A DNA stretch of 64,000 nucleotides from Caballeronia fortuita. GTDB lineage: Bacteria; Pseudomonadota; Gammaproteobacteria; Burkholderiales; Burkholderiaceae. The stretch's first letter is position 1, and each line of letters begins with the position of its first letter. Shown in pieces: positions 18,659-27,277 of this stretch. The notes under the pieces are model-generated. The model was not told the origin of the DNA. It searched no databases and worked only from the letters and a program-made list of their open reading frames with translations. The DNA lies in the NCBI RefSeq assembly GCF_001544835.2, contig NZ_FCNX02000001.1, forward strand, positions 1 through 64,000. Direction: 5' to 3'. The translations under genes and the position numbers were made by a program.

Positions 18659-19537
18659 CTACGATTCGCGCCCGGCGCGGCGCGCCGCCACCTGACCGAG
18701 CACGGCGAAATCCTTCTCGCCGTCGCCGTGGGCGAGCGCATCGACCAGGTTGTCGCGCACGACGCTCGCCACCGGCAGCGGCACGTTGACGGCATCGCCC
18801 GCGGCGATAGCGAGGCGCACGTCTTTCAGTCCGAGACGCGCCTTGAACAGCGCGGGCTCGTAGCGGCGTTCGGCGATCATCTTCCCGTAGCCTTGGTACA
18901 CCGGCCCCGGAAACAGCGAATTCGTGATGACGTCGAGCAGCGTCTGCGATTCGATGCCGTGGCCGCTCACGAGCGCCGCCGCCTCGCCGAAGCTCTCGAT
19001 CGCCGATGCCAGCATGAAATTCGCCGCGAGCTTGAGCACGTTCGCGTGCTGCGGCTCGCTGCCGACGCGCCAGGTTTTCTGGCCGAGCGCATCGAGCACG
19101 GGCTGCACGCGGTCGATCGACTCGCTCGCGCCTGCCGCGAGGATGTTGAGCTTGCCCGCCGCCGCGACGTCCGGCCGCCCGAGCACCGGCGCGGCGACAT
19201 ACGCGACGCCGTGCTGCGCGTGCAGTTCGGCGAGTTCGAGTGCGAGCGCGGCCGAAATCGTCGCCATGTTGACGTGCACGAGGCCCTTCGGCGCGTGCTT
19301 GAGCAGGCCGCCATCGACGAGCACCGAACGCAGCGCGTGATCGTCGGCGAGCATTGAAAACGCGGCGTCGCCGGCGAACGCCTGCTCGGGCGTATCGACC
19401 ACCGACGCGCCCTGATCCGCGAGCGCGCGTGTCTTGTCACGCGAACGGTTCCAGACGCGCACCGTGTGTCCCGCCTTGAGCGCGCGCTCCGCCATCGCGC
19501 CGCCCATTTCTCCCAGTCCGATGAATCCGATATCCAT
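18659..19537 (-). CDS. NAD(P)-dependent oxidoreductase of the 3-hydroxyisobutyrate dehydrogenase family
   Basis: The product is 292 aa. The N-terminal Rossmann domain starts 'MDIGFIGLGEMGGAMAERALKAGH'. A substrate-binding strand reads 'VAAPVLGRPDVAAAGKL', where most family members have 'DAPVSGG'; this points to a glyoxylate/succinic semialdehyde reductase-like or imine-type subgroup, not a classical HIBADH. The catalytic lysine lies in 'VLKLAANFMLASAIE'. AAGGAG precedes ATG 19537, and the frame extends upstream without a good site. It is divergent from the Mut7-C gene. Confidence 0.87.
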   Translation of the reverse strand: MDIGFIGLGEMGGAMAERALKAGHTVRVWNRSRDKTRALADQGASVVDTPEQAFAGDAAFSMLADDHALRSVLVDGGLLKHAPKGLVHVNMATISAALALELAELHAQHGVAYVAAPVLGRPDVAAAGKLNILAAGASESIDRVQPVLDALGQKTWRVGSEPQHANVLKLAANFMLASAIESFGEAAALVSGHGIESQTLLDVITNSLFPGPVYQGYGKMIAERRYEPALFKARLGLKDVRLAIAAGDAVNVPLPVASVVRDNLVDALAHGDGEKDFAVLGQVAARRAGRES

Positions 19538-19602
19538 GTTGAGTTGCTCCTTGAACGTCTGCGCAGTAAAGCACATCGACGCAAAGCGCGCAGAAGCGTG
19601 CA

Positions 19603-20373
19603 ATGCCATACTGCTGCATGGTCAAGGCGCGCTTTCACTTCCATCGCGAACTGAACGATTTCCTCGCTCGATCCCTGCGCGGACATACGTTCGCGTGCGC
19701 GTGCGCGAAGTCTTCGACGACCAAGCACATGATCGAAGCGCTCGGCGTGCCGCACACGGAAGTCGATCTGATCGTGAAGAACGGCCGCGCGGTCGGCTTC
19801 GATGCCCCGATCGAGCCGGACGATCTCATCGAGGTTTATCCCGCGCATCACGCGCCTGCCGGCATGAAAAGCGGCGCGTTGCTGCTGCGTCCGCCGGTCG
19901 ATGTAGCCGGCCTGCGTTTCATCGCCGATGCGCATCTCGGCGGGCTCGCGCAACTGCTGCGGCTCGCGGGTTTCGATACGCGTTACGACAACAATTTCCC
20001 CGACGACGAAATCGAACAGCTCTCGCAAGACGAGGCGCGCATCGTGCTCACGCGCGATCGTGAATTGCTCAAGCGTCGCGCCGTGCTGCGCGGATGCTAC
20101 GTGCGCGCGCTTCAGGCCGACGGCCAGTTCCGCGAAGTATCGGAACGCTTCGATCTTGCGCCGCACGTGCGCGCGTTCCGTCTCTGCCTGATGTGCAACG
20201 CGCCGTTGCGTGCGGCGGCGCCCGGCGAAATCGATGGCCGCGTGCCCGAGGGCGTGCGCGAGCGGCATGCGCGCTTCGTGACGTGCGACGTGTGTCGTCG
20301 CGTGTTCTGGGAAGGCTCGCACTGGCGGCGCATGCGCGCGCGTATCGATGCGCTCGCGGAGGCGGGTCGCTAG
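19603..20373 (+). CDS. Mut7-C RNase domain protein with ubiquitin-like N-terminal domain
   Basis: The product is 256 aa from ATG 19603; a second in-frame ATG at 19618 is equally possible and no strong ribosome site separates them. About residues 6-85 are the ubiquitin-like Mut7-C segment ('ARFHFHRELNDFLA', 'TEVDLIVKNGRAVGF', 'IEVYP'). The Mut7-C PIN-like domain follows ('RFIADAHLGGLAQLLRLAGFDTRYDN', 'RIVLTRDRELLKRR') with acidic residues suited to metal-dependent RNA cleavage. The C-terminus has two cysteine pairs ('CLMCNAPL', 'CDVCRRVFW') that form a zinc ribbon. Activity and target in bacteria are unknown. Confidence 0.88.
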   Translation: MPYCCMVKARFHFHRELNDFLARSLRGHTFACACAKSSTTKHMIEALGVPHTEVDLIVKNGRAVGFDAPIEPDDLIEVYPAHHAPAGMKSGALLLRPPVDVAGLRFIADAHLGGLAQLLRLAGFDTRYDNNFPDDEIEQLSQDEARIVLTRDRELLKRRAVLRGCYVRALQADGQFREVSERFDLAPHVRAFRLCLMCNAPLRAAAPGEIDGRVPEGVRERHARFVTCDVCRRVFWEGSHWRRMRARIDALAEAGR

Positions 20374-20421
20374 TTCCGTACAATATCGGGCTGGCAATCA
20401 ATCGTCGCATCGGAGCATCGC

Positions 20422-20691
20422 GTGAACAAATTCGAACTGGAACAGAACAAGGCATTCAAACTCGCCAACGACCTGAAGCAAGGCGGCCGTGGACGCATGG
20501 CCGCAGCGGATGCGCAGAAGGTCGACCGGCGCGAACAGCGCAAGCTCGATCAGGCGAAAGGGCTCGTGCCGTTCGCATGCAAGCTCGATGAAAAGCTCGT
20601 CAGGCAGTTGAAGGAGCGCGCCGAGGCGCACGAAGGCGGCATGACGGAAGTACTGGCGGAGTTGCTGGTGAAGGCGGGGTTGGAGCGGTAA
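20422..20691 (+). CDS. Small conserved-looking protein of unknown function
   Basis: The product is 89 aa from a GTG start with GGAG upstream. It is highly charged and probably helical ('FELEQNKAFKLANDLK', 'DRREQRKLDQAKGL'), ending in 'MTEVLAELLVKAGLER'. The last 40 residues, 'FACKLDEKLVRQLKERAEAHEGG', look like a ribbon-helix-helix or coiled helical region, but no family can be named. It ends three bases before the convergent yoeB gene, so it borders the toxin locus without belonging to it by strand. Confidence 0.6.
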   Translation: MNKFELEQNKAFKLANDLKQGGRGRMAAADAQKVDRREQRKLDQAKGLVPFACKLDEKLVRQLKERAEAHEGGMTEVLAELLVKAGLER

Positions 20692-20694
20692 GGG

Positions 20695-20961
20695 TCAGGT
20701 GTCGGCATAGTGGCCGCGGCAGCGAACGATGACAAGATGATCGTCCGTGACGCCGTACACGAGGCGGTTCCTATCATCTATACGACGCGACCACGCTCTC
20801 TCGCGCTTCAGCGGCTCGGGCTTGCCCGTTCCCGTGAACGGGCTGCGGCAGCATTCGTTGATCAAGCCCGTCAGCTTCTCGAAAATCTTCGCATCCGAGC
20901 CGCGCCACTGATGATAGTCGCTCCAGCTCGGCATCAGAAATTTCACTCCGCGCGCCATCAT
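20695..20961 (-). CDS. yoeB: YoeB-type mRNA interferase toxin
   Basis: The product is 88 aa, the family's usual size. YoeB cuts mRNA in the ribosomal A site. The segments 'SDYHQWRGSD', 'GTGKPEPLK', 'WSRRIDDRNRLVYGVTDD' and the C-terminal 'RCRGHY' line up with E. coli YoeB. The equivalents of its catalytic residues are Glu49, Arg66, His84 and Tyr85. The toxin starts inside the stop codon of the upstream gene (ATGA overlap), the normal antitoxin-toxin order. A three-residue extension follows the terminal 'HY', which in E. coli is the exact C-terminus. Confidence 0.9.
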   Translation of the reverse strand: MMARGVKFLMPSWSDYHQWRGSDAKIFEKLTGLINECCRSPFTGTGKPEPLKRERAWSRRIDDRNRLVYGVTDDHLVIVRCRGHYADT

Positions 20962-21311
20962 CCGGCCTGCTTTGTTCGTTTCGCAAACATGTTGCGGAAC
21001 ATATCGAAAAACGACGATTTCGGTGTTCGCGTTCTACGCTCGCGCCGGGCATTGTCGTCTTCAAGATCTGCCGGCGTCAGGAACCTGACGCCCTGCGCTT
21101 CCATCAAGTCGAACGTCTCATCGACTGCCCGGCGGCAAAGCTCGTTTTCGACCTCCTGAAGCCGGGCGACAAATAGCGCCATCCTGTCCTTCGAAACAAC
21201 GACGAGCTTCTGCGAATTCAGCAGCGGCATCTCGCCCCACTCGCTCCCCAACCTCCCCGCTGCCCGCGCCGCCTCATACTTCCGCTCGATTAATTCAACC
21301 ATCCTAACCAT
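20958..21311 (-). CDS. Gene coupled to yoeB; candidate non-YefM antitoxin
   Basis: The product is 117 aa with its stop codon overlapping the yoeB start by ATGA. The start at 21311 has a GAGGG site; an in-frame ATG three codons on is an alternative. It does not show the Phd/YefM N-terminus ('SEAR..L', 'ITRxGxPVVL'). The middle 'NSQKLVVVSKDRMALFVARLQEVENEL' vaguely resembles a Phd-type strand and helix. The C-terminus is basic then aromatic ('RRERRTRTPKSSFFDMFRNMF'). Function as antitoxin is inferred only from overlap and gene order. Confidence 0.65.
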   Translation of the reverse strand: MVRMVELIERKYEAARAAGRLGSEWGEMPLLNSQKLVVVSKDRMALFVARLQEVENELCRRAVDETFDLMEAQGVRFLTPADLEDDNARRERRTRTPKSSFFDMFRNMFAKRTKQAG

Positions 21312-21424
21312 TTTCCGCCCTCGCAGTTGACCGACGATGGACCGATTATGACCGCCAACGCACGCGTCACACCACTCGTCCGAACGGATTAGGACGATTC
21401 GCCCGCGCGCGCCTCGGCTTCTGT

Positions 21425-22714
21425 CTAGCGCGTGAAGTCCCGCGCTTCGTCGACGTCCGCATGCCGCGTCGCCGGAATGCACGCCACCGCGATCAGCGAC
21501 AGCACGAGACCGCCCATCACATAGAAGACGGGCGCGAGTTGCGCCTCCGTCACGCGGATGAGCCACGTCACGATGAACTGCCCGAAGCCGCCGAAGATCA
21601 TCACGGCGATGTTGTACGCGAGCGATAGCCCTGTCGAACGCACATGCGCCGGAAACAATTCGGCGATGAGCGCGCCGAACGGCCCGTAGTACCCGGACAG
21701 CGCAACCGACAGCAACGCCTGCACGACGATCAGCCGCATCACGCTCGGCTCCGCCGCGAGCCACGCGAAGAGCGGATAGATGATGACGAGCGTGATCGCG
21801 AGCGACCACAGCGACAGACCTTTGCGCCCGATGCGATCCGACCACGCGCCCGCGACCGGCGAAAGCACCGTGAGCAGAAGATTGCCGACGATCAGCGCCG
21901 TGAACGACTGGCCGAATGGCAGCTTCAACTGCTTGACGGCGAACGTCGGCAGATAGGCGATCAGCACGTAGACGCTCACCGTCAGCGCAATCACCGAGCC
22001 GAGCCCGCACAGCACTTCGCGGCCATGCGTGCTGAAGACTTCGCCGAGCGTCGCGCGGCGCGCGGTTTTCTTCGCGTGCAGGAACGCTTCGGTATCGGCC
22101 ATGTTGCGGCGAATGTACAGTCCGATCGGCCCAATGATGAGACCGAAGATGAACGGCACGCGCCAGCCCCACGCATCGAGGGCTTCGGGCGACAGTCCAC
22201 GCGAAATCGCCGAGCCGACGATTGCGCCGAGCAACAGCGACGCCGCCTGGCTCGCCATCTGGAAGCTGCCATAGAGGCCGCGCTTCGAGAACGGCGCCGC
22301 TTCGATCAGGAGCGCGGTCGAGCTGCCGAACTCGCCGCCCGCGGAAAACCCTTGCAGCAGCCGCGCGAACACGATGACGAGCGGCGCGCCGATGCCGATC
22401 GCGGAATACGGCGGCGCAATCGCCAGGAGAAAGATGCCGAGCGTCATCAGCCCGATGACGAGCGTCAGCGCCGCCTTGCGCCCTGCGCGATCCGCATAGA
22501 GACCGAGCACAATGCCGCCGACCGGCCGCATCACGAACGCGACGCCGAAGGTTGCGGTGGTCAGAAGAATCGACGAATAATCGCTGCTGCCCGGAAAGAA
22601 CAAACGGGCGATGACCACCGTCATGAAGCCGAACACGGTGAAGTCGTACCACTCCAGCGCGTTGCCGATGACCGCCGCCGTCACGGCGCGCGCGTTCAAT
22701 GCTCTTCCTGGCAT
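21425..22714 (-). CDS. MFS transporter of the metabolite:H+ symporter (MHS) family
   Basis: The product is 429 aa with about 12 membrane segments. MHS signatures are 'VIGNALEWYDFTVFGFMTVVIA' in helix 1, 'GGIVLGLYADRAGRKAALT' in the first loop, 'RLLQGFSAGGEFGSSTALLIEAAP' in helices 4-5, and 'DAWGWRVPFIFGLIIGPIGLYIRR' after helix 6. The family carries citrate, shikimate, alpha-ketoglutarate or proline/betaine with protons. This substrate is not identifiable. AGGGGAT before ATG 22714 supports this start over an upstream ATG at 22828. Confidence 0.9.
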   Translation of the reverse strand: MPGRALNARAVTAAVIGNALEWYDFTVFGFMTVVIARLFFPGSSDYSSILLTTATFGVAFVMRPVGGIVLGLYADRAGRKAALTLVIGLMTLGIFLLAIAPPYSAIGIGAPLVIVFARLLQGFSAGGEFGSSTALLIEAAPFSKRGLYGSFQMASQAASLLLGAIVGSAISRGLSPEALDAWGWRVPFIFGLIIGPIGLYIRRNMADTEAFLHAKKTARRATLGEVFSTHGREVLCGLGSVIALTVSVYVLIAYLPTFAVKQLKLPFGQSFTALIVGNLLLTVLSPVAGAWSDRIGRKGLSLWSLAITLVIIYPLFAWLAAEPSVMRLIVVQALLSVALSGYYGPFGALIAELFPAHVRSTGLSLAYNIAVMIFGGFGQFIVTWLIRVTEAQLAPVFYVMGGLVLSLIAVACIPATRHADVDEARDFTR

Positions 22715-22829
22715 GCGATCCCCTGGGTCATTGCTCGGGTGTCCGCGCTGTAAAGATGCGCACGCGCGGCTCTTTTTGCCTTGGCGAGTGTAAAGACGGT
22801 TTTTCTCCCGATCAAGCGAATTGCGCACG

Positions 22830-22866
22830 AAAAAAAGCGCGCCGGGCCGCCTGGCCGGGCGCGCTT
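22830..22866 (-). terminator. Terminator of the HiPIP gene
   Basis: On the minus strand AAGCGCGC pairs with GCGCGCTT, with one internal mismatch further up the stem, followed by a run of Ts. It starts about 20 bases past the HiPIP stop. Confidence 0.85.
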
Positions 22867-22886
22867 TCTTTCGACGTCGGTCGCGC

Positions 22887-23204
22887 TTATGCCTTCTTCA
22901 CATACGCGCTGCACCAGCCCTTCGATGCGACCTGCTTGTTGCTGAACATCGGGCACGGCGCGTAGGGATCGCTCGCCTTGCCTTGATAAAACTGACAGTT
23001 GCCGCAATCCTGGCCGGCGGCGTACTTCGCGAACTTCGCCTTGTCGACCTTGCTCGCGTCTTCCTTGTAGCCGAGGGCTTGCGCGGTAGGGTCGCTTTCC
23101 GCGACTTTAGGTGCATCGGCGGCGAATGCGGCCTTCGAGCCGAGCGCGAACGTCGATGCGACGCCCACGCTGGTAATGAGAAACGTGCGACGTGATGTCT
23201 TCAT
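22887..23204 (-). CDS. High-potential iron-sulfur protein (HiPIP)
   Basis: The product is 105 aa from ATG 23204, which has GGAG eight bases upstream; an ATG at 23219 lacks one. A Tat-type signal ('KTSRRTFLITSVGVASTFALG') directs the folded protein to the periplasm. The mature part carries four cysteines, 'DCGNC', 'APCPMF' and 'GWCSAY', in the HiPIP spacing for one [4Fe-4S] cluster. HiPIPs carry single electrons at high potential. There is no redox partner gene beside it, and a separate terminator suggests it is monocistronic. Confidence 0.93.
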   Translation of the reverse strand: MKTSRRTFLITSVGVASTFALGSKAAFAADAPKVAESDPTAQALGYKEDASKVDKAKFAKYAAGQDCGNCQFYQGKASDPYAPCPMFSNKQVASKGWCSAYVKKA

Positions 23205-23337
23205 GGTGACTCGCTCCATGTTGTATTGGGGGAAAAGCGCCGTTCTTCGCGACGGCGATATCCGAGCATAGCAATCTGAAAGCGAGTCGACGACGTCAAA
23301 TGTTAGAGATAAGCGACGGCGGAACGTCGCATGCCGG

Positions 23338-24438
23338 TCAGCGCGCCATGTCGGCGACGCGTTCGCCGATCGCGAGCGATGCCGTCAATCCGGGCGATTC
23401 GATGCCGAAGAGATTCACGAGCCCCGGCACGCCGTGCGCCGACTTGCCCTGGATCAGGAAATCCGCCGCCGCCTGGCCGGGGCCGGAGAGCTTCGGCCGG
23501 ATGCCAGCGTAAGCGGGCTGCAGCGCGTCGTCGGGCAGGCCCGGCCAGTACGCGCGGATCGCGGCGTAGAAGGAATCGGCGCGGCGCGGATCGACATCGT
23601 AGTCGAGCGCCGGCACCCATTCGACGTCCGGGCCGAACTTCGCCTGCCCGCCGAGATCGATCGTCAGATGCACGCCGAGTCCGGCTTCGTTGGGCATCGG
23701 ATAGATGAGCCGTTCGAACGGCGCGCGCCCGCTCACGCTGAAGTAATTTCCCTTCGCGAAGTAGAGCGGCGGCACGTGGCGATCGTCCAGTCCGCGAATG
23801 CGCCGCGCGATCTCGTTCGCGTGCAGCCCCGCGCTGTTGATGAGGAACGAGGCCCGCAAGCGCGCCGGCGAAGCGCCGCCCGTCTCGACGATGAAGCAGC
23901 CTTCGCGCGCATCGATCGATACGACCGGCGTATGGAACACGATGTTCGCGCCGTGATTCTCCGCCTCGCCCTGCAGCGCGAGCATGTACTGATGACTGTC
24001 GACGATGCCCGTGAGCGGCGACCACACCGCTTCGACGCACTGCAGTTGCGGCTCCATCTCTGCCGCCTGCGCGCCGCTGATGCGCACGAGCCCCGTCACG
24101 CGATTCTCGACGCCCTTCTGCTCCAGCGCCGCGAGCTGCGGCACCTGATTGCGCGCCGTCGCGACGAGCAATTTCCCGCATTGCCGGTGCGGCACGCCGT
24201 GCGCCTGACAGAACGCGTAGAGCATGTCGCGCCCGCGCACGCACAGTTCGGCCTTGAGCGATCCGCGCGGATAGTAGATGCCCGCGTGTATCACTTCACT
24301 GTTGCGCGAACTCGTCCCGATGCCGATACCCTCGCCCGCCTCCAGCACGATGACTTCGCGCCCGCGCTGGGCCAACGCGCGCGCGATCGCCAGCCCGACG
24401 GCGCCCGCTCCGATTACTACGCACTCGATCCGATCCAT
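23338..24438 (-). CDS. FAD-dependent oxidoreductase, L-2-hydroxyglutarate oxidase (LhgO)-like
   Basis: The product is 366 aa, DAO superfamily. The FAD loop is '[22 protein letters not shown]' at residues 6-27, followed by '[15 protein letters not shown]', the segment shared by LhgO and related enzymes. '[18 protein letters not shown]' and '[22 protein letters not shown]' complete the family pattern. These enzymes oxidise L-2-hydroxyglutarate or a similar hydroxy acid to the 2-oxo acid. The substrate is inferred from family; another 2-hydroxy acid is possible. No partner gene is adjacent. Confidence 0.87.
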   Translation of the reverse strand: MDRIECVVIGAGAVGLAIARALAQRGREVIVLEAGEGIGIGTSSRNSEVIHAGIYYPRGSLKAELCVRGRDMLYAFCQAHGVPHRQCGKLLVATARNQVPQLAALEQKGVENRVTGLVRISGAQAAEMEPQLQCVEAVWSPLTGIVDSHQYMLALQGEAENHGANIVFHTPVVSIDAREGCFIVETGGASPARLRASFLINSAGLHANEIARRIRGLDDRHVPPLYFAKGNYFSVSGRAPFERLIYPMPNEAGLGVHLTIDLGGQAKFGPDVEWVPALDYDVDPRRADSFYAAIRAYWPGLPDDALQPAYAGIRPKLSGPGQAAADFLIQGKSAHGVPGLVNLFGIESPGLTASLAIGERVADMAR

Positions 24439-24622
24439 GTCTTCTTCCGCGGCAGAGTTGTCCCAACTATTTTACGTTCGGGACTATTGCGCGATACACA
24501 ACAAACCCACATGGATTGCATCGTTTTCCGGTGCAATTCGGAAAAAGGCAAGAATCTGGCCGCCAGATGTCGAAAATGCCAGGTTTTCGCGGCTTTTTTG
24601 GCAATCCCAGAAAGCGCGCGGC

Positions 24623-25600
24623 TCAGAAACCGATCGCTTTTTTTCGGGAATTACGGTCGATCTGAATGTCGCGCGCCTCCACGCGATGTCGTCCGTCGAT
24701 GCGCGCGTTGCCGAACGCATTGAGCATCGCGCGCCGCATGCCGCGCGGCGACGCTTGCGTGAGCGCGTCGAGCGGCGCGTCACCAAGCGTTTCCGGGAAG
24801 CGCGCGCCCCACGCGTGCGCGTTGCGGATTTGAGCGTAAATCGACTGCGCGATGCGCCGCGCGCCGTCGCGATCCGGCGCGGGAATTTCGTAGACGTTCA
24901 TGCGGTTCATGAGCGGCTCGGGGATCGCGCGCGCGTCGTTGGCCGTCGCGATCCAGACGACGTTGCCCGCGTTGATCGGCACTTCGGCGAATTCATCGAC
25001 GAAAGTCTGCGCCGTGTCGTGCTCCAGGAGCGCGTAGAGCGCGCCGAGCGGATCGTATTGCGCGTCGCCGGTGGCCTTGTCGATTTCATCGACGGTGATG
25101 ACGGGATTTGCGTAGCTGCCGTTCACCAGTGCGTCGAAAACCTTGCCCGGCTTGGCGTTGCGCCATTGCGACGACGCGCCCGAGAGAATCCAGCCCGCCG
25201 TCAGCGAACTCATCGCGACGTAATGGCTCGACGTGCCGAGCAGCCGCGCAAGCTGCTTCGCGAAATGTGTCTTGCCGATGCCCGGCTCGCCGAGCAGAAG
25301 CATTGGCATGAGTTCGAGGCGGTCGTCGGTTTCGAGGCACAGCGCGATCTGCTTGCGGATATCGGCGAGCGGTTCTTCGAAATTCGGCAGGTCCGCGACG
25401 AGGTCGTCGACCGACGGCATGCGGTTCGGCTTCACGCAAAAACGCAGATTGCCCACCTTGAGCATCTTTTCGTAGATGGCGCGCAAGGCGTCGCTCGCGC
25501 CTTCGGACAAATCGTTGAGCGCGGATTCCACGTCGTCGAGACTGTAGACCTTGCTGAACGATGCCACCGCGAGCTCTTGTTTGACCACGGCTGTCGTCAT
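24623..25600 (-). CDS. Stand-alone AAA family ATPase
   Basis: The product is 325 aa from ATG 25600, preceded by GGGGTG; an ATG at 25615 would add five residues. Walker A is 'LLGEPGIGKTHFA' and Walker B 'VITVDEIDKA'; a sensor region is 'VVWIATANDARAIPEPLMNRM', with an arginine finger just after. The lid follows with 'SPRGMRRAMLNAFGNARI'. The core resembles the Lon/ClpX-type AAA+ module, but there is no protease or zinc domain. About 95 residues N-terminal to the core are unclassified. No operon partner is present, so its client is unknown. Confidence 0.87.
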   Translation of the reverse strand: MTTAVVKQELAVASFSKVYSLDDVESALNDLSEGASDALRAIYEKMLKVGNLRFCVKPNRMPSVDDLVADLPNFEEPLADIRKQIALCLETDDRLELMPMLLLGEPGIGKTHFAKQLARLLGTSSHYVAMSSLTAGWILSGASSQWRNAKPGKVFDALVNGSYANPVITVDEIDKATGDAQYDPLGALYALLEHDTAQTFVDEFAEVPINAGNVVWIATANDARAIPEPLMNRMNVYEIPAPDRDGARRIAQSIYAQIRNAHAWGARFPETLGDAPLDALTQASPRGMRRAMLNAFGNARIDGRHRVEARDIQIDRNSRKKAIGF

Positions 25601-25892
25601 GTCACACCCCGTCATTTTTTATGGTCGACGAGTCCAGTGTATCGACGCCAAAACCGCGCGCAAGCGAGCAGTCGAACGCGTGTGCTGCTAATCGGGACGC
25701 GCTAGTATCATCGTCGGGCCGATGCGGCGAGCGGGTTCGAAACCTGCTTTGTCTCGCACAATAATGTGTTTCGCGGGCCGGCTGAACCGGGTCCGCACGG
25801 CCGTGTCACAAGGAAGTCGCCGAGGAACGCCGATCCCGCGGCCGCGCAAGACGCGCCGCCATCCGAACAGTCCGCGCGCAGGAGCCGCTTTG

Positions 25893-26414
25893 ATGCATAC
25901 ACCGATACGCACCGCCTTTCTGAACGCAGCACTCGTGACGGGCGCATTTTTCGCCACGTCCGGCGCGTACGCGCAGACTCCGCCATCGCAGCCGGTGACG
26001 TGGGAATTGCAGGTCGTGCGCGACGGGCAACAGATCGACACGTTTTCTGGCACGACGAACGTCGGCCAGGCGCGCACCGACACGCACCACAACAAGGTGC
26101 AGAACCGCGTCGGCTGCGCGGATCAGGCGGCGGGCGAAATCGATCTGCAACGCACGATCACCATTTCGCCGACCCACGCGAGCGCCGACGACATCACGCT
26201 CGCCATCGACGCGCAGGAAACCTTGCAGGACGACAGTTCGCGCGCCTCGCCGTCCGGCTGCAAGCTGCCGCCGGTGCCGCGTCAGGTGAGCGGATCGCAT
26301 CCGGGGCTCGTGCTGAAGCCGGGCGAATGGGGACAATGGCAGATCATCGACAGCAATCCGTCGCTCGCGTATCGGGTGCGCGCGAGTGTGGGCGCGTCGA
26401 CGGCGGCGCAATGA
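25893..26414 (+). CDS. Exported protein of unknown function
   Basis: The product is 173 aa. A signal peptide ends near 'TSGAYAQ' (residue 26). The mature part is likely beta-rich ('VTWELQVVRDGQQIDTFSGTTNV', 'GEIDLQRTITISPTHAS'), with two cysteines ('VGCADQ' and 'SGCKLPP'). AGGAG before ATG 25893 decides the start, since the frame is open further upstream with no site. A nuclease-family gene follows 50 bp later on the same strand. No family is recognised. Confidence 0.72.
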   Translation: MHTPIRTAFLNAALVTGAFFATSGAYAQTPPSQPVTWELQVVRDGQQIDTFSGTTNVGQARTDTHHNKVQNRVGCADQAAGEIDLQRTITISPTHASADDITLAIDAQETLQDDSSRASPSGCKLPPVPRQVSGSHPGLVLKPGEWGQWQIIDSNPSLAYRVRASVGASTAAQ

Positions 26415-26464
26415 CAACCGCGGTGACGTAGACTCGAGAGGCCGCCGCTCTAGACCAAGAACGC

Positions 26465-27271
26465 ATGCGAAATCCAGAACATCTTCCGCCAGGCCCATCC
26501 GCGCATCCGGCCACGCCGGATTTCACCGCGGTCAGCTGGAATCTCCACAAGGGCCGTTCGCCCCTCGGCCTGCGCGCGTGGAACGCGATGCAGCGGTGGG
26601 TTCAGTCCACCAACGCCGATGTCTATTTCCTTCAGGAAGCGATGGCGCGGCGCATGCCGCAGCCCGTGCTCGCGAGCGGCTTCGGCAATCCGCTGAGCGC
26701 GCCGCTCGATGACGTCTGGCATTGCCAGGCGACGGAAATCGCCACGGCGCTCGAATTGCAGATCGCGCTCGGGCCGAACGTGTTCAAGCCGTCGTGGCGG
26801 CACGGCAACGCGATTCTCTCGCCGCATCCGCTCGATCTGTCCGGACGTTGGGACATCTCGGCGCATCGCTTCGAGAAGCGCGGCCTGCTGGTCGCGCGCG
26901 CGACCTTCGCCGGCCAGTCGATCACCTTGCTGTGCGCACATCTTGCGTTGACGCGTCAGGCGCGGCTGCGTCAGATGAACTGGATCGCGCACTGGATCGC
27001 GAAGGAAGCGCCGGAAGGTCCGCTCATGCTGGCGGGCGATTTCAACGACTGGCGCAACGATTCCGTGCCGCTTTTCGGCGAACTCGGCATGAGCGAGGTC
27101 GCCACCATGCTTGGCGAATCGGGCCGCACCTTCCCGGCGTTTTCACCGGCGCTCGCCCTCGACAAAATGTTCGTGCGCGGTCTGAGGCCCGTCGAATGGA
27201 TCGTGCCGACGCAGGACACCGCCTGGCTGTCCGATCACCTGCCGTATATGGCGAAGCTGCGCGTCGAATAA
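26465..27271 (+). CDS. Endonuclease/exonuclease/phosphatase family protein
   Basis: The product is 268 aa. It carries the metal-dependent EEP fold motifs in order: 'VSWNLHKGR' (Asn), 'YFLQEAM' (metal Glu), 'LLCAHLALT' (His), 'LAGDFNDWR' (Asp/Asn) and 'SDHLPYM' (catalytic Asp-His). The substrate may be a phosphodiester in nucleic acid or lipid; family members vary. It has no signal peptide, so it is probably cytoplasmic. It is convergent with a receiver gene that ends seven bases on. Confidence 0.9.
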   Translation: MRNPEHLPPGPSAHPATPDFTAVSWNLHKGRSPLGLRAWNAMQRWVQSTNADVYFLQEAMARRMPQPVLASGFGNPLSAPLDDVWHCQATEIATALELQIALGPNVFKPSWRHGNAILSPHPLDLSGRWDISAHRFEKRGLLVARATFAGQSITLLCAHLALTRQARLRQMNWIAHWIAKEAPEGPLMLAGDFNDWRNDSVPLFGELGMSEVATMLGESGRTFPAFSPALALDKMFVRGLRPVEWIVPTQDTAWLSDHLPYMAKLRVE

Positions 27272-27277
27272 GCGCGC

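Noticed and set aside
25731-25747. A perfect tRNA T-arm-like sequence (GCGGGTTCGAAACCTGC)
   Set aside because: No matching acceptor strand, anticodon arm or D arm is found upstream and the 3' side does not lead to CCA. It could be a remnant of an attachment site, but nothing else supports that.
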